In this document: piece by piece, positions 16,959 through 25,357 of the stretch
How the letters are laid out: every line of letters begins with the position of its first letter
Numbering within the stretch: position 1 is the stretch's first letter
Origin: Rhizomicrobium sp.
GTDB lineage: Bacteria; Pseudomonadota; Alphaproteobacteria; Micropepsales; Micropepsaceae
Assembly (NCBI GenBank): GCA_037200045.1
Contig: JBBCHM010000001.1
Location: 2,356,001-2,420,000, forward strand
Length of the DNA stretch: 64,000 nt
Reading direction: 5' to 3'
The notes under the pieces: model-generated
Database searches by the model: none
What the model saw: the letters and a program-made list of their open reading frames with translations, nothing else
Told to the model about the DNA's origin: nothing
Program-made: the position numbers and the translations under genes

Positions 16959-17198
16959 ATGCGCGCACTGCTTCCGATTGCCGTTGTGGGTTTGCTGGGC
17001 TTCGCGCTTTCCGGCTGCATCGCCTATGACGTCGCGAGCGCCGGCGTCGGCGTGGCGACGACCGTGGTCAGCACCACCGTCCATGTCGCCGGCAGCGTCG
17101 CCAAGGGCGCGGCCGACACCGTCAGCGGTTCCGACGATGACGACGATTCCGACCATCACCATCATCACCACAGCGATGACGACGACGGCGACAAGTAA
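16959..17198 (+). CDS. Small lipoprotein with His/Asp-rich C-terminus
   Basis: A 79-residue putative lipoprotein. The signal reads MRALLPIAVVGLLGFALSGC with lipobox LSGC, lipidation predicted at Cys20. The middle is a small, Ala/Val/Thr-rich stretch (DVASAGVGVATTVVSTTVHV). The last 21 residues are a natural hexahistidine between Asp blocks (DDDDDSDHHHHHHSDDDD), suggesting divalent metal binding such as Ni, Zn or Cu. AAGGGG at 16945-16950 supports ATG 16959. It sits alone between the MAPEG and gloB genes, convergent with gloB by 3 nt. Function unknown; a metal buffer or chaperone is an inference from composition. Confidence 0.75.
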   Translation: MRALLPIAVVGLLGFALSGCIAYDVASAGVGVATTVVSTTVHVAGSVAKGAADTVSGSDDDDDSDHHHHHHSDDDDGDK

Positions 17199-17201
17199 GT
17201 C

Positions 17202-17966
17202 CTAGAAATTATCCTTCCGCTTGCGCATCTCGGCGAACACCTCGACGTCGCTCGCATCGGCCAGTCCCAGCGATTGGCGGATCTCGGCCGAGCCGGGCCG
17301 CAGGAACGGATTGGTCTTCTTCTCGAGCCCGATGGTCGACGGGATGGTCGGCGCCCCCTTGGCGCGCAGGGCCTCGACCTCGCGCATGCGCCGCGCCAGC
17401 GCCTCGTTCTTCGGCTCCAGCGTCAGCGCGAAACGGCCATTGCTCAGCGTGTATTCATGGCCGCAATAGACCCGCGTCGCGTCGGGCAGCGTCATCAGCT
17501 TGGACAGGCTCGTCCACATCATCGCCGGCGTGCCCTCGAACAGCCGGCCGCAGCCCATCGCGAACAGCGTGTCGCCGGTGAACACCGCGTCGTCGAACAC
17601 GAAGGCGATATGGGCGCGGGTATGCGCCGGGATCTCCAGCACCGGCACCGCGCGCGCGCCGAACGACCAGGCCGCGCTTTCGCCGACGCCCTCGTCGATG
17701 CCCGGAATGCGTTCGCGGTCCTTCTCCGGTCCCACCACCCTGGCGCCGAATTGTTCCTTGAGCGGCAGGTTCCCGCCGGTGTGATCGAAATGGTGATGGG
17801 TGTTCAGGATATGGGACAGTGTCCAGCCGTGCCGCGACAGCGCCTGGCGCACCGGCTCGGGCTCGGAAGGATCGACCACCGCCGTCAGCTTCGCATCCGC
17901 GTCATGGACCAGATAGGCGTAATTGTCCTTCAGGCACGGAACGAGTTCGATCTCAAGCGCGGCCAT
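17202..17966 (-). CDS. gloB: Hydroxyacylglutathione hydrolase (glyoxalase II)
   Basis: A 254-residue metallo-beta-lactamase-fold enzyme that hydrolyses S-D-lactoylglutathione in methylglyoxal detoxification. The metal motif THHHFDH is at residues 56-62 (HILNTHHHFDHTGGNLPL). Further ligands are in PAHTRAHIAFVFDDAVFTGD and YCGHEYTLSNGRFAL; the C-terminal substrate-binding helices include KKTNPFLRPGSAEIRQSLGL. Length and motifs are typical of GloB. It is divergent from a methyltransferase gene, an arrangement common in alphaproteobacteria. Confidence 0.95.
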   Translation of the reverse strand: MAALEIELVPCLKDNYAYLVHDADAKLTAVVDPSEPEPVRQALSRHGWTLSHILNTHHHFDHTGGNLPLKEQFGARVVGPEKDRERIPGIDEGVGESAAWSFGARAVPVLEIPAHTRAHIAFVFDDAVFTGDTLFAMGCGRLFEGTPAMMWTSLSKLMTLPDATRVYCGHEYTLSNGRFALTLEPKNEALARRMREVEALRAKGAPTIPSTIGLEKKTNPFLRPGSAEIRQSLGLADASDVEVFAEMRKRKDNF

Positions 17967-18051
17967 ATTGTTGTCCTTTTGCGCGAATACGGACCCTAAC
18001 AGCGGGGTCGCGCGCGTTGAACCGGACGCGGCGTCGCGCTAGGCAAAGAGC

Positions 18052-18786
18052 ATGCAACTTGATGCCGCAGACTTGGCGGATTTCTACGAGGCGCCGCTGG
18101 GCCTTTTGACGCGGCGCATCGTAGCGCGGCAATTGCGCGTCCTGTGGCCGTCGGCCAAGGGCGCCTGCCTGCTTGGCTATGGATTTGCCGTGCCTTATTT
18201 GAGGCAGTTCCAGGCCGAGGCCGAACGCGTCGTCGCGCTCATGCCGGCGCAGCAGGGCGTCGTCGCCTGGCCGCCTGCCCGTTCCTTGACCGCGCTCGGC
18301 GATGAGGCAGCCTTGCCTTTCCCCGACGCCTTCTTCGATCGCATCCTCGTCGTGCACGGTCTTGAAGGCGCCGATGGCGCGCGTCCCCTGCTGCGCCAGC
18401 TCTGGCGCGTGCTGGCGCCGGAAGGTCGCCTGCTGCTGGTCGCGCCCAACCGCACGAGCCTGTGGGCCCAGCTCGACCGCTCGCCGTTCGGCGTCGGCCG
18501 GCCGTTCAGCCGCGGCGAGCTCGACCGGCTGTTGCGCGGCGCCCTGTTCGAACCGCTGGCCTGGGACCGCGCGCTCTACATGCCGCCGTTCCGCGGCCGC
18601 CGCCTCGTCGGCACCGGGATGGGCTGGGACCGCATTCTCAAGCGGATCGCGCCGGGCACCGCCGGCGTGCATCTGGTCGAGGCCGGCAAGACCTTCTACG
18701 GCAGCGCACCGGTGCGCGTCGGCAAGACGGTTCCGCAATGGGCGCCGGCGCGCGAGGCGCAGGCCACGATGCGCGGCGAACGTTAA
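18052..18786 (+). CDS. SAM-dependent methyltransferase, class I
   Basis: A 244-residue protein of the methyltransferase type usually found divergent from gloB. The Rossmann core is seen but motif I is weak (ACLLGYGFAVPYLRQF instead of the usual GxGxG). The acidic loop DEAALPFPDAFFDRILVVHG is motif IV, and RQLWRVLAPEGRLLLVAPNR is the post-core strand. The N-terminus MQLDAADLADFYEAPLGLLT and the phrase RGRRLVGTGMGWDRILKRIA are characteristic of this alphaproteobacterial family. Substrate unknown. The 85-nt intergenic region shared with gloB would hold both promoters. Confidence 0.85.
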   Translation: MQLDAADLADFYEAPLGLLTRRIVARQLRVLWPSAKGACLLGYGFAVPYLRQFQAEAERVVALMPAQQGVVAWPPARSLTALGDEAALPFPDAFFDRILVVHGLEGADGARPLLRQLWRVLAPEGRLLLVAPNRTSLWAQLDRSPFGVGRPFSRGELDRLLRGALFEPLAWDRALYMPPFRGRRLVGTGMGWDRILKRIAPGTAGVHLVEAGKTFYGSAPVRVGKTVPQWAPAREAQATMRGER

Positions 18787-19059
18787 CGTCTTGACGTCGG
18801 TGACATCGGCGTCACCGTTCTCGCCGCCGGCGCGGTACGCTAGTGCGAACCGCATCCGATTTTCGCGTAGCGGGCATGCGTCGGCGCGGATGCTTCGTCC
18901 CATGCGCGTTTGTCGCGGGAAACGCGCGTATCGGCGCGCGGGCGTAACCGGAACGTCATCACTCTAACAGATGCGTGATCGTAGCCCTCTTACATTCGTC
19001 ATGGTCTTCCCCCAAATGCACTGAACCGGCCGAGTGCCGGTTCAAAACAGGAGGATGCG

Positions 19060-19332
19060 ATGAATCTCACGAAATATGTGGTCTCGGCCGCGGCGCTGTC
19101 GGTGATGCTGGGTACCGCCGCCTACGCGCAGACCGACGAGCCCGCCACCGCCATCGGCTGCCTGCACCTGCAGAAGAAGGTGTCGGCCGCGCTCGATGCG
19201 AATCAGCAGTCGCCGAACTATTCCACCGCCAAGACCCGCGCCCGCGATGCCGCCAGCTTCTGCGCGCACGGCGTCTACAAGATCGGCGTCGACGGCTATT
19301 CCAAGGCGCTCGACCTTCTCGGCGCCAGCTAA
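19060..19332 (+). CDS. Small exported protein of unknown function
   Basis: A 90-residue protein with a Sec signal peptide (MNLTKYVVSAAALSVMLGTA, cleavage after AYAQ). The mature 66 residues are helical and carry two cysteines (IGCLHLQKKVSAALDANQQS and ASFCAHGVYKIGVDGYSKAL) that could form a disulfide. An AGGAGG ribosome site lies just before ATG 19060, one of the strongest in the window, so it is probably well expressed. The 273-nt upstream gap contains several CGTCAC/GTGAC-type inverted repeats (for example GGTGAC at 18799-18804 facing GTCACC at 18811-18816). No family recognised. Confidence 0.7.
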   Translation: MNLTKYVVSAAALSVMLGTAAYAQTDEPATAIGCLHLQKKVSAALDANQQSPNYSTAKTRARDAASFCAHGVYKIGVDGYSKALDLLGAS

Positions 19333-19343
19333 AGGACGTGATG

Positions 19344-19365
19344 GCGAGCGGGTGCCCCCGCTCGC
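19344..19365. terminator. Terminator-like hairpin between convergent genes
   Basis: A perfect 9-bp stem GCGAGCGGG (19344-19352) / CCCGCTCGC (19357-19365), loop TGCC, lies between the small exported gene and metW, which converge. There is no T-run on either side, so the strength is uncertain; position is the main argument. Confidence 0.5.
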
Positions 19366-19371
19366 TCGCCG

Positions 19372-19983
19372 TCAATCCTTCTTCAACAGAAAGATCGCGC
19401 CGTCCGCCAGGATGTTCGGGCCCCAGGATTCGGCCCGCATCGCGCTCGAGCGGCCCTTCTCGTCCAGCGCCAGCGCGCGCTCGATCTTCGCGCCCATCTC
19501 CCGCGCCAGCCCGAGGAAATCGGCGATGGTGCACAGATGGATGTTCGGCGTGTCGTACCAGTGATAGCTCAGCGCGCGCGTCCGCGGCATGCGGCCGTGA
19601 ACGACAAGCGAGGCGCGCACCCGCCAATGGCCGAAATTCGGCAGCGAGATCACGGTGCGCCGCCCGATCCGCAGGAGATGGCCCAGCACCTCCTTGGGAT
19701 TGCGCGTCGCCTGGATCGTCTGGCTCAGGATCGCCACGTCGAACGCGCCGGACGGATATTCGCCAAGGTCGGTGTCGGCATCGCCCTGCATCACCGGCAG
19801 GCCGCGCGCCACGCAGGCGTTCACGTTCTGCTGCGACAGCTCGATGCCGCGCCCGTCCACGCCCTTGGTGGTCGAAAGAACTTCCAGCAGCGCGCCGTCG
19901 CCGCAGCCGACGTCGAGCACCCGCGCGCCCAGGGGGATCATCTCCGCGATCGCCGCCAGATCGGGGCGCAGCGCCGCCGTCAT
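19372..19983 (-). CDS. metW: Methionine biosynthesis protein MetW
   Basis: A 203-residue class I methyltransferase-fold protein that partners MetX in homoserine acetylation in alpha- and betaproteobacteria. Motif I is [15 protein letters not shown] (22-36), then [37 protein letters not shown] and the diagnostic [16 protein letters not shown] and [17 protein letters not shown] 19983 overlaps the metX stop (ATGA), so the two are translationally coupled. The open frame continues upstream in a different phase from metX; that extension is antisense-like noise. Confidence 0.95.
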   Translation of the reverse strand: MTAALRPDLAAIAEMIPLGARVLDVGCGDGALLEVLSTTKGVDGRGIELSQQNVNACVARGLPVMQGDADTDLGEYPSGAFDVAILSQTIQATRNPKEVLGHLLRIGRRTVISLPNFGHWRVRASLVVHGRMPRTRALSYHWYDTPNIHLCTIADFLGLAREMGAKIERALALDEKGRSSAMRAESWGPNILADGAIFLLKKD

Positions 19984-21146
19984 GCGCCCACCGAGACCGC
20001 GACCGAATTCAGAAAGCCGCGGATGGTCGCGAACATCTCCGGCTCGTCGAGCAGGAAGGCGTCGTGGCCGCGGTCGGTCGCGATCTCCACGAAGCTGACG
20101 GTGGCGGCGCTGGCGTTCAGCGCGTGCGCGACATGCTTGTTCTCCGCGGTGGGGAACAGCCAGTCGCTGGTGAAGGAGACGATCAGGAAACGCGCCTTGG
20201 CACCGGCGAAGGCCGCCGCGAGCACCCCGCCATGCTCGGCGGCGATGTCGAAATAGTCCATCGCGCGCGTGATGTAGAGATAGGAATTGGCGTCGAAGCG
20301 GTCGACGAAGGCGATGCCCTGGTGGCGCAGATAGGACTCGATCTGGAAGTCCGGCCCGAAGCCGAACGAGATCCGCTCGCGATCCTGCAATTCGCGGCCG
20401 AATTTGCGCTGCAGCGCGGCCTCCGACAGATAGGTGATGTGCGCCGCCATGCGCGCAACCGCCAGGCCCTTCGAGGGCTGCACGCCGTGGAGTTGATAGG
20501 TGCCGTTCTTCCAGTCCGGATCGGCCATGATCGCCTGGCGGCCGACTTCGTGGAAGGCGATGTTCTGCGCCGAATGGCGCGCCGCGCAGGCGATCGGCAC
20601 CGCCGAGACCACCCGGCCGGGAAATTCCGCCGCCCATTGCAGCACCTGCATGCCGCCCATCGAGCCGCCGATCACGCTCAGCACCTTCTCGATGCCGAGC
20701 GCGTCGAGCAGCATGGCCTGCGCCCGCACCATGTCGCGGATGGTGACCAGCGGGAAGTCGAGGCCGTAGGGCCGGCCCGTCGCCGGCGAGATCTCCGCCG
20801 GTCCCGTCGTGCCCATGCAGCCGCCGAGCACGTTGGAGCAGATGACGAAGAACCGGTCGGTATCGATCGGCTTGCCCGGCCCGACCATCGTGTCCCACCA
20901 GCCCTGCTTGCCGGTGACGGGATGGGCCGAGGCGGCGAACTGATCTCCGGTCAGCGCATGGCAGACCAGCACCGCGTTCGATTTGTCGGCGTTCAGCGTG
21001 CCATAGGTCATGTACGCCACGGTCAGGGGCGCGACGGTCTGGCCGCAATCCAGCGTCAGCGGCGCGTCGAAAGTGATCGCGTGGCCGATATCGGCGTCGG
21101 TGTCGGCCACCGGACGCAGGAATTTCGGATTTCCGACTCCCGCCAT
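19980..21146 (-). CDS. metX: Homoserine O-acetyltransferase MetX
   Basis: A 388-residue alpha/beta-hydrolase-fold enzyme that transfers an acyl group (acetyl or succinyl) from CoA to homoserine, the first committed step of methionine synthesis. The nucleophile Ser is residue 162 in [14 protein letters not shown]; the Asp is in SFTSDWLFP and the His in [14 protein letters not shown]-terminal markers [20 protein letters not shown] and [16 protein letters not shown] are typical. Acetyl versus succinyl specificity cannot be decided by eye. A sigma-70-like promoter lies 42 nt upstream, which leaves no room for a SAM riboswitch. Confidence 0.95.
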   Translation of the reverse strand: MAGVGNPKFLRPVADTDADIGHAITFDAPLTLDCGQTVAPLTVAYMTYGTLNADKSNAVLVCHALTGDQFAASAHPVTGKQGWWDTMVGPGKPIDTDRFFVICSNVLGGCMGTTGPAEISPATGRPYGLDFPLVTIRDMVRAQAMLLDALGIEKVLSVIGGSMGGMQVLQWAAEFPGRVVSAVPIACAARHSAQNIAFHEVGRQAIMADPDWKNGTYQLHGVQPSKGLAVARMAAHITYLSEAALQRKFGRELQDRERISFGFGPDFQIESYLRHQGIAFVDRFDANSYLYITRAMDYFDIAAEHGGVLAAAFAGAKARFLIVSFTSDWLFPTAENKHVAHALNASAATVSFVEIATDRGHDAFLLDEPEMFATIRGFLNSVAVSVGA

Positions 21147-21187
21147 TCGCCTCTCTTTTCGCGGCCAGCCTTGACCCAGGGGCGGTT

Positions 21188-21216
21188 TTGCTAAGGCCAG
21201 CGGCCGGCGGTGTCAA
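21188..21216 (-). promoter_or_regulatory. Candidate sigma-70 promoter of metXW
   Basis: On the minus strand TTGACA (21216-21211) is followed after exactly 17 nt by TAGCAA (21193-21188). This is a near-consensus -35 with a moderate -10, giving a leader of about 35 nt before ATG 21146. Confidence 0.55.
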
Positions 21217-21320
21217 ACCCGCGCTTTGATTTTGCGCCGCGCCGCCCTTATCAATACCGCCCCTTCGGCCAGCCGGCGGGGGCGTTTCCTGTAAAACAAG
21301 GATAAATACGAATTCCGCCG

Positions 21321-22136
21321 ATGCCGCCGCGCAAGCCATCACAAGACGATCTGCCCGCCCGCCTGGACGCCCTGGACGACAAGATCCACGACCTCCTGAT
21401 CAAGCGCGCGCAGATCGCCACCGCGATCTCGCCGGCCGAGCAGGCCGTGCGCCTGCGCCGCCTCGTGGGCCGGCACAAGGGCAGCCTGCCGCTCGCCGCC
21501 TTGCTGCGCATCTGGCGCGAGATGATGGCGGCCCAGGCGCCGGCGGGCCGCACCATCCATGTCTATGCCGCCGACCGCGCCGGCCAGTTCCGCGATCTGG
21601 CGCGCGATCTGTTCGGCTCGCTGGTGACGATGAAGGGCCATCTGTCGGCGACCGCCATCGTGCACGAATGCTCCGGCGATCCGGCCGCCTTCGGCGTCGT
21701 GCCGCCGCCGGAAAGCGACGAGAACGCGCGCGCCTGGTGGGCCCAGCTCACCCCGGCCGGGCAGGCCGGCCCGCGCGTGGTCGCCACCCTGCCGCTCGTC
21801 GGCGCCGAGCAGCCCGCCGCCTATGTCATCGGCACGCTGGAGCCCGAGCCGAGCGGCGACGACACCACGCTGGTGATGCTGGAAGCGGGCGACGGCCTCA
21901 GCCTCACCAAGCTGCAATCGCTCCTGAAGCTGGGCGGGTTCGACGCCCGCCTGCTGGCCGTCAGCCGCGATTCGACCAACAGCGCGGTCCGCTATCACCT
22001 GCTCGACGTCGCCGGCTTCGTGCAGCCCGGCGATTCGCGGCTCGGCGTGCTGATGGAGCAGGGCGGCGAGGGCATCCTGCGCACCGCGATCGTCGGCTGC
22101 TATGCCAATCCGCTCACCGGAGTTCCCGCGCCATGA
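21321..22136 (+). CDS. Chorismate mutase-like protein with C-terminal extension
   Basis: A 271-residue protein whose first 75 residues form an AroQ-type chorismate mutase helix bundle ([20 protein letters not shown], then [20 protein letters not shown]). The loop that normally carries the catalytic Lys is short here ([18 protein letters not shown]), so activity is uncertain. The remaining 190 residues are a separate alpha/beta part with prephenate-dehydratase-like rhythm and an ACT-like end ([34 protein letters not shown]). It is first in a three-gene operon with an aminotransferase and prephenate dehydrogenase, joined by ATGA overlaps, so its place is tyrosine/phenylalanine synthesis. Confidence 0.8.
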   Translation: MPPRKPSQDDLPARLDALDDKIHDLLIKRAQIATAISPAEQAVRLRRLVGRHKGSLPLAALLRIWREMMAAQAPAGRTIHVYAADRAGQFRDLARDLFGSLVTMKGHLSATAIVHECSGDPAAFGVVPPPESDENARAWWAQLTPAGQAGPRVVATLPLVGAEQPAAYVIGTLEPEPSGDDTTLVMLEAGDGLSLTKLQSLLKLGGFDARLLAVSRDSTNSAVRYHLLDVAGFVQPGDSRLGVLMEQGGEGILRTAIVGCYANPLTGVPAP

Positions 22137-23218
22137 CGCTCACGCCCCGTCCCGGCATCCTCGATATCGTGCCCTATGTCGGCGGCCGCGCCGAAGTGAC
22201 GGGTGTGGCGAAGACCTACAAGCTGTCGTCCAACGAATCGGCGCTCGGCGCCAGCCCCAAGGCGATCGAGGCTTTCCTGTCGGCGGCGCACGGCCTGGAC
22301 ATCTATCCCGAAGGCAGCGCCAAGCACCTGCGCGAGACGATCGCGCAGCATTACGGGCTCGATCCGGCGCGCATCGTCTGCGGCAACGGCTCCGACGAGA
22401 TCCTGACCCTGCTGGCGGCGGCGTATCTTCGACCCGGCGACGAAGTGCTGTTCAGCGAGCACGCCTTCCTCGTCTATCGGATCGCGGCGCTCACCAACAG
22501 CGCCAGGCCGATCTCGGTGCCGGAGAAGAACCTCACGACCGATGTCGATGCCCTGCTGGCGGCGGTGACGCCGAGGACGCGGCTGGTCTATCTCGCCAAT
22601 CCGAACAACCCGACCGGCACCTATCTTCCGCACGACGAGGTGCGCCGGCTGCAGGCGGGGCTTCCGGCCGACGCGCTGCTCGTCATCGACGCGGCCTATG
22701 CCGAATATGTCCGCCGCAACGACTACGAAACGGGGATCGAAATGGTCTCGCGCTTCCCCAATGTCGTGATGACGCGGACTTTCTCGAAGATCTATGGCCT
22801 CGCGGGCCTGCGAGTCGGCTGGTCCTATTGCCCGGCGGACGTGGTGGACGTCCTCAACCGCATCCGCGGTCCGTTCAACGTCTCGGTGCCGGCGCAGCGC
22901 GCCGCGGCGGCGGCGCTGACCGACAGCGCCCATCTCGAAACCAATTTCGCGCACAACGAGAAATGGCGCGCCTGGCTGACCGACGCGATCCGCAAGCTCG
23001 GCCTGCGGGTCGACGACAGCGTCGCCAATTTCGTGCTGATCCATTTCGCCGACGCGGCAACGGCGAAGGAGGCGGACGACTTCCTCTCGCGGCGCGGCGT
23101 CATCCTGCGCGGCGTGGCGAGCTATGGCCTTTCGCAGTGCCTGCGGCTCAGCGTGGGGCCGGAAGAGGGCAATCGCGCCGCCGTCGCCGCGCTGGCCGAT
23201 TTCGTGAAAGCCAGATGA
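22133..23218 (+). CDS. hisC: Histidinol-phosphate / aromatic aminotransferase
   Basis: A 361-residue PLP-dependent class I/II aminotransferase of the HisC type. The PLP lysine is K219 in [17 protein letters not shown]; other PLP contacts are NGSDEIL (85-91), NPNNPTGTY and IDAAYAEY. The N-terminus [19 protein letters not shown] is typical of HisC2. Because it lies between a chorismate-mutase-like gene and tyrC, it probably transaminates prephenate or 4-hydroxyphenylpyruvate/phenylpyruvate in addition to or instead of imidazole-acetol phosphate; that is inference from context. ATGA overlaps at both ends. Confidence 0.92.
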   Translation: MTLTPRPGILDIVPYVGGRAEVTGVAKTYKLSSNESALGASPKAIEAFLSAAHGLDIYPEGSAKHLRETIAQHYGLDPARIVCGNGSDEILTLLAAAYLRPGDEVLFSEHAFLVYRIAALTNSARPISVPEKNLTTDVDALLAAVTPRTRLVYLANPNNPTGTYLPHDEVRRLQAGLPADALLVIDAAYAEYVRRNDYETGIEMVSRFPNVVMTRTFSKIYGLAGLRVGWSYCPADVVDVLNRIRGPFNVSVPAQRAAAAALTDSAHLETNFAHNEKWRAWLTDAIRKLGLRVDDSVANFVLIHFADAATAKEADDFLSRRGVILRGVASYGLSQCLRLSVGPEEGNRAAVAALADFVKAR

Positions 23219-24159
23219 AGAAGCCCCTGTTCGACCGCGTCGCCGTGCTGGGCTTCGGCTTGCTCGGCTCGTCCGTGGCGCGGGCGATGCGGCGCGGCGG
23301 CGTCGCCGGTCATATCGTGGCGCACGACCGCCGCGACGCGCTCGCCGTCGCGCGCAAGCTCAAGCTCGCCGACAGCTACGCCGCGACGCCGGCGGCGGCG
23401 GTGCGGGGCGCCGATCTGGTGATCCTGGCGACGCCGGTCGGCGCCTATGGCGCGCTCGCCAGGGCCTTCGCGTCCAGCCTGAAGTCGGGCGCCATCGTCA
23501 GCGATGTCGGCTCGGTCAAGGGCTCGGTGATCGCCGATGTCGCGCCGCATCTTCCCAAGACCGTGCATTTCGTGCCGGCCCATCCGGTCGCCGGCACCGA
23601 ACAGTCCGGCCCCGCCGCCGGCTTCGCCGAGTTGTTCGACGGCCGCTGGTGCCTGCTCACCCCGCCCAAGGGCACCGACAAGCGCGCGGTCAAGGCAATG
23701 CGCGCCTTCTGGGAACGGCTCGGCAGCAAGGTCGAGACGATGGACGTCAAGCATCACGATCTGGTGCTCGCGGTCACCAGCCATGTGCCGCATCTGATCG
23801 CCTACAACATCGTCGGCACCGCCGACGATCTGAAGAGCGTGACCGAGGGCGAGGTGATCAAATACTCTGCCGGCGGCTTTCGCGATTTCACGCGCATCGC
23901 GGCCTCGGACCCCACGATGTGGCGCGACGTGTTCCTCAACAACAAGGACGCGGTGCTCGAAGTGCTGGGCCGCTTCAGCGAGGATCTGAGCGCCTTGCAG
24001 CGTCAGATCCGCTGGGGCGACGGCGATGCGCTGTTCAAGCTGTTCACGCGTACCCGCGCAATCCGCCGCGGCATCGTCGACGCCGGCCAGGACAGCGCCG
24101 CGGTGAATTTCGGCCGCACGCCCGCGCCGGTGGCGGAGAAGAAGACGCGTAAGCGCTGA
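23215..24159 (+). CDS. tyrC: Prephenate / cyclohexadienyl dehydrogenase
   Basis: A 314-residue NAD(P)-dependent dehydrogenase for tyrosine synthesis (prephenate to 4-hydroxyphenylpyruvate, or arogenate to tyrosine). The dinucleotide motif is [17 protein letters not shown] (9-25). Conserved family points are [40 protein letters not shown] and [20 protein letters not shown]. The end is a basic, Lys/Arg-rich tail. It is the last gene of the operon; the DUF2125 gene converges with no gap, the usual alphaproteobacterial neighbour. Prephenate versus arogenate preference cannot be read by eye. Confidence 0.93.
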   Translation: MKKPLFDRVAVLGFGLLGSSVARAMRRGGVAGHIVAHDRRDALAVARKLKLADSYAATPAAAVRGADLVILATPVGAYGALARAFASSLKSGAIVSDVGSVKGSVIADVAPHLPKTVHFVPAHPVAGTEQSGPAAGFAELFDGRWCLLTPPKGTDKRAVKAMRAFWERLGSKVETMDVKHHDLVLAVTSHVPHLIAYNIVGTADDLKSVTEGEVIKYSAGGFRDFTRIAASDPTMWRDVFLNNKDAVLEVLGRFSEDLSALQRQIRWGDGDALFKLFTRTRAIRRGIVDAGQDSAAVNFGRTPAPVAEKKTRKR

Positions 24160-25185
24160 TCAATACAGCGGCTCTTCCGTCGTCGCGGGTTCGCCGCCGA
24201 CGGTGACGATGCCGCCGTGAAAGCCGACCACAGCACCCAGCAGTCCCGCTTGGTTGCTCCCGCCGACCGCCGCGCGGTCGAGCAACGCCGCCGCGATGCC
24301 GTCATTCGGATTGCCGCGCGCGCCATGGCGGCGGGCATTGTCGAGCAGCGTCTCGATGCCGGCGATCTTGAAATCCAGCAAGCCGTCCACCGCATGCGCC
24401 GCATCGAGCGCGAGGCGGCCCTTGCCCATCGCGCTCAGCCCCTTCCACGAAATCTCCAGATCGTTCACCGCCAGCGCGCCATTCGCGGCGCGGAAGGTTT
24501 CGAGCGCGCTCACCCAATCGGTCAGGCCGGCGCGCAACCCGTCGAACGCCCGCGCCGGCGCGGCGGCGGCGCTGAGCTTCACCGACACGATGTCCGGGCC
24601 GAACAAAGACGTCAGCCGTGGCGACAGATGCACGCCGTCGGCGGTGGCGAAGAGATCGAGCACGGTGCCGCCCGGCGCGATCCGCGCGTGAAGCTGCACC
24701 CGACCCGCCGTCAGCGCCGGCGAGCCGAAGCCGACAAGGTCGAGATCGAAACGCGACAGCCCGCGTTCGCCCGCGATGGTGCTGGCGTGCAGGTCGCCGA
24801 CCTCGAACGGCATCGCATGCGCCTTGCCCGCGAGATCGGTCCAGCGCAGCGCCTGCCGCCCCGCCGCCTCGTAGATGAACTGCTCGCGGCCATAGGTCAG
24901 GCCGTGCATCGCGAATTTCTCGCTCGCCCAGGACGCAGGCCCATGCGGCGTCTTCACCGTCAGGCTGAAGTCCTGGAACACGACATCGAGGTTGAACGGA
25001 AAGCCGCTGACGCTCTTCGACTTGAAGCTGAGCGTCACGCCGGGCATCGCCTCATGCCCGTTCATCGCGTCCAGCCGCGCCGACAGCGCGCCCGCGACCA
25101 CCCACCAATAGACGCCGGTCGCCGCCGCGAGCGACAGGAACAGCGCCAGCGGCGCATAGAGAAAGAACCGGCTGGAATATTTCAT
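24160..25185 (-). CDS. DUF2125 domain protein
   Basis: A 341-residue envelope protein of the DUF2125 family, commonly found next to tyrC in alphaproteobacteria. An N-terminal membrane anchor (FFLYAPLALFLSLAAATGVY, about 7-26) is followed by a strand-rich periplasmic domain. Landmarks are GVTLSFKSKSVSGFPFNLDV, WASEKFAMHGLTYGREQFIY and NDLEISWKGLSAMGKGRLAL, repeating AsmA-like beta patterns. The family is uncharacterised; similarity to AsmA-like bridging proteins suggests an envelope role, which is inference. The stop touches the tyrC stop tail to tail. Confidence 0.85.
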   Translation of the reverse strand: MKYSSRFFLYAPLALFLSLAAATGVYWWVVAGALSARLDAMNGHEAMPGVTLSFKSKSVSGFPFNLDVVFQDFSLTVKTPHGPASWASEKFAMHGLTYGREQFIYEAAGRQALRWTDLAGKAHAMPFEVGDLHASTIAGERGLSRFDLDLVGFGSPALTAGRVQLHARIAPGGTVLDLFATADGVHLSPRLTSLFGPDIVSVKLSAAAAPARAFDGLRAGLTDWVSALETFRAANGALAVNDLEISWKGLSAMGKGRLALDAAHAVDGLLDFKIAGIETLLDNARRHGARGNPNDGIAAALLDRAAVGGSNQAGLLGAVVGFHGGIVTVGGEPATTEEPLY

Positions 25186-25236
25186 GGGCCGCGAACCTGG
25201 TGTCCTGAATCAGACGTTCATCGCATTAAAAGGAGG

Positions 25237-25330
25237 TGTCATGGCCCGCGAATGCGGGCCACCCAGGTGACATCTGCTCTGGCAGTGCAGGTTTCAGCTG
25301 GGTGGCCCGCATTCGCGGCGGATGACAGTG
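25237..25330. repeat. Intergenic inverted repeat, TGTCAT...ATGACA family, copy 2
   Basis: A 94-nt element. Ends TGTCAT and ATGACA; inner palindrome GGCCCGCGAATGCGGGCC on the left and GGCCCGCATTCGCGGCGG on the right, with CACCCAGGTG and CAGCTGGGTG as the next facing parts. It closely matches 47138-47230 in length, order and sequence, and matches 7291-7367 in layout. It lies between DUF2125 and ycaQ. Confidence 0.8.
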
Positions 25331-25357
25331 ATTGGTGCGAAATTTCAACTTGGGACA

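Noticed and set aside
21147..21320. SAM-II riboswitch before metX
   Set aside because: Such riboswitches are common before metX in this class, but a good sigma-70 promoter leaves only about 35 nt of leader and the conserved pseudoknot sequence is not there. A covariance-model search would settle it.
19984..21342. MetW as the end of one 656-codon protein
   Set aside because: The upstream part of that frame is an out-of-phase reading of metX; the true MetW starts at 19983 with ATGA overlap.
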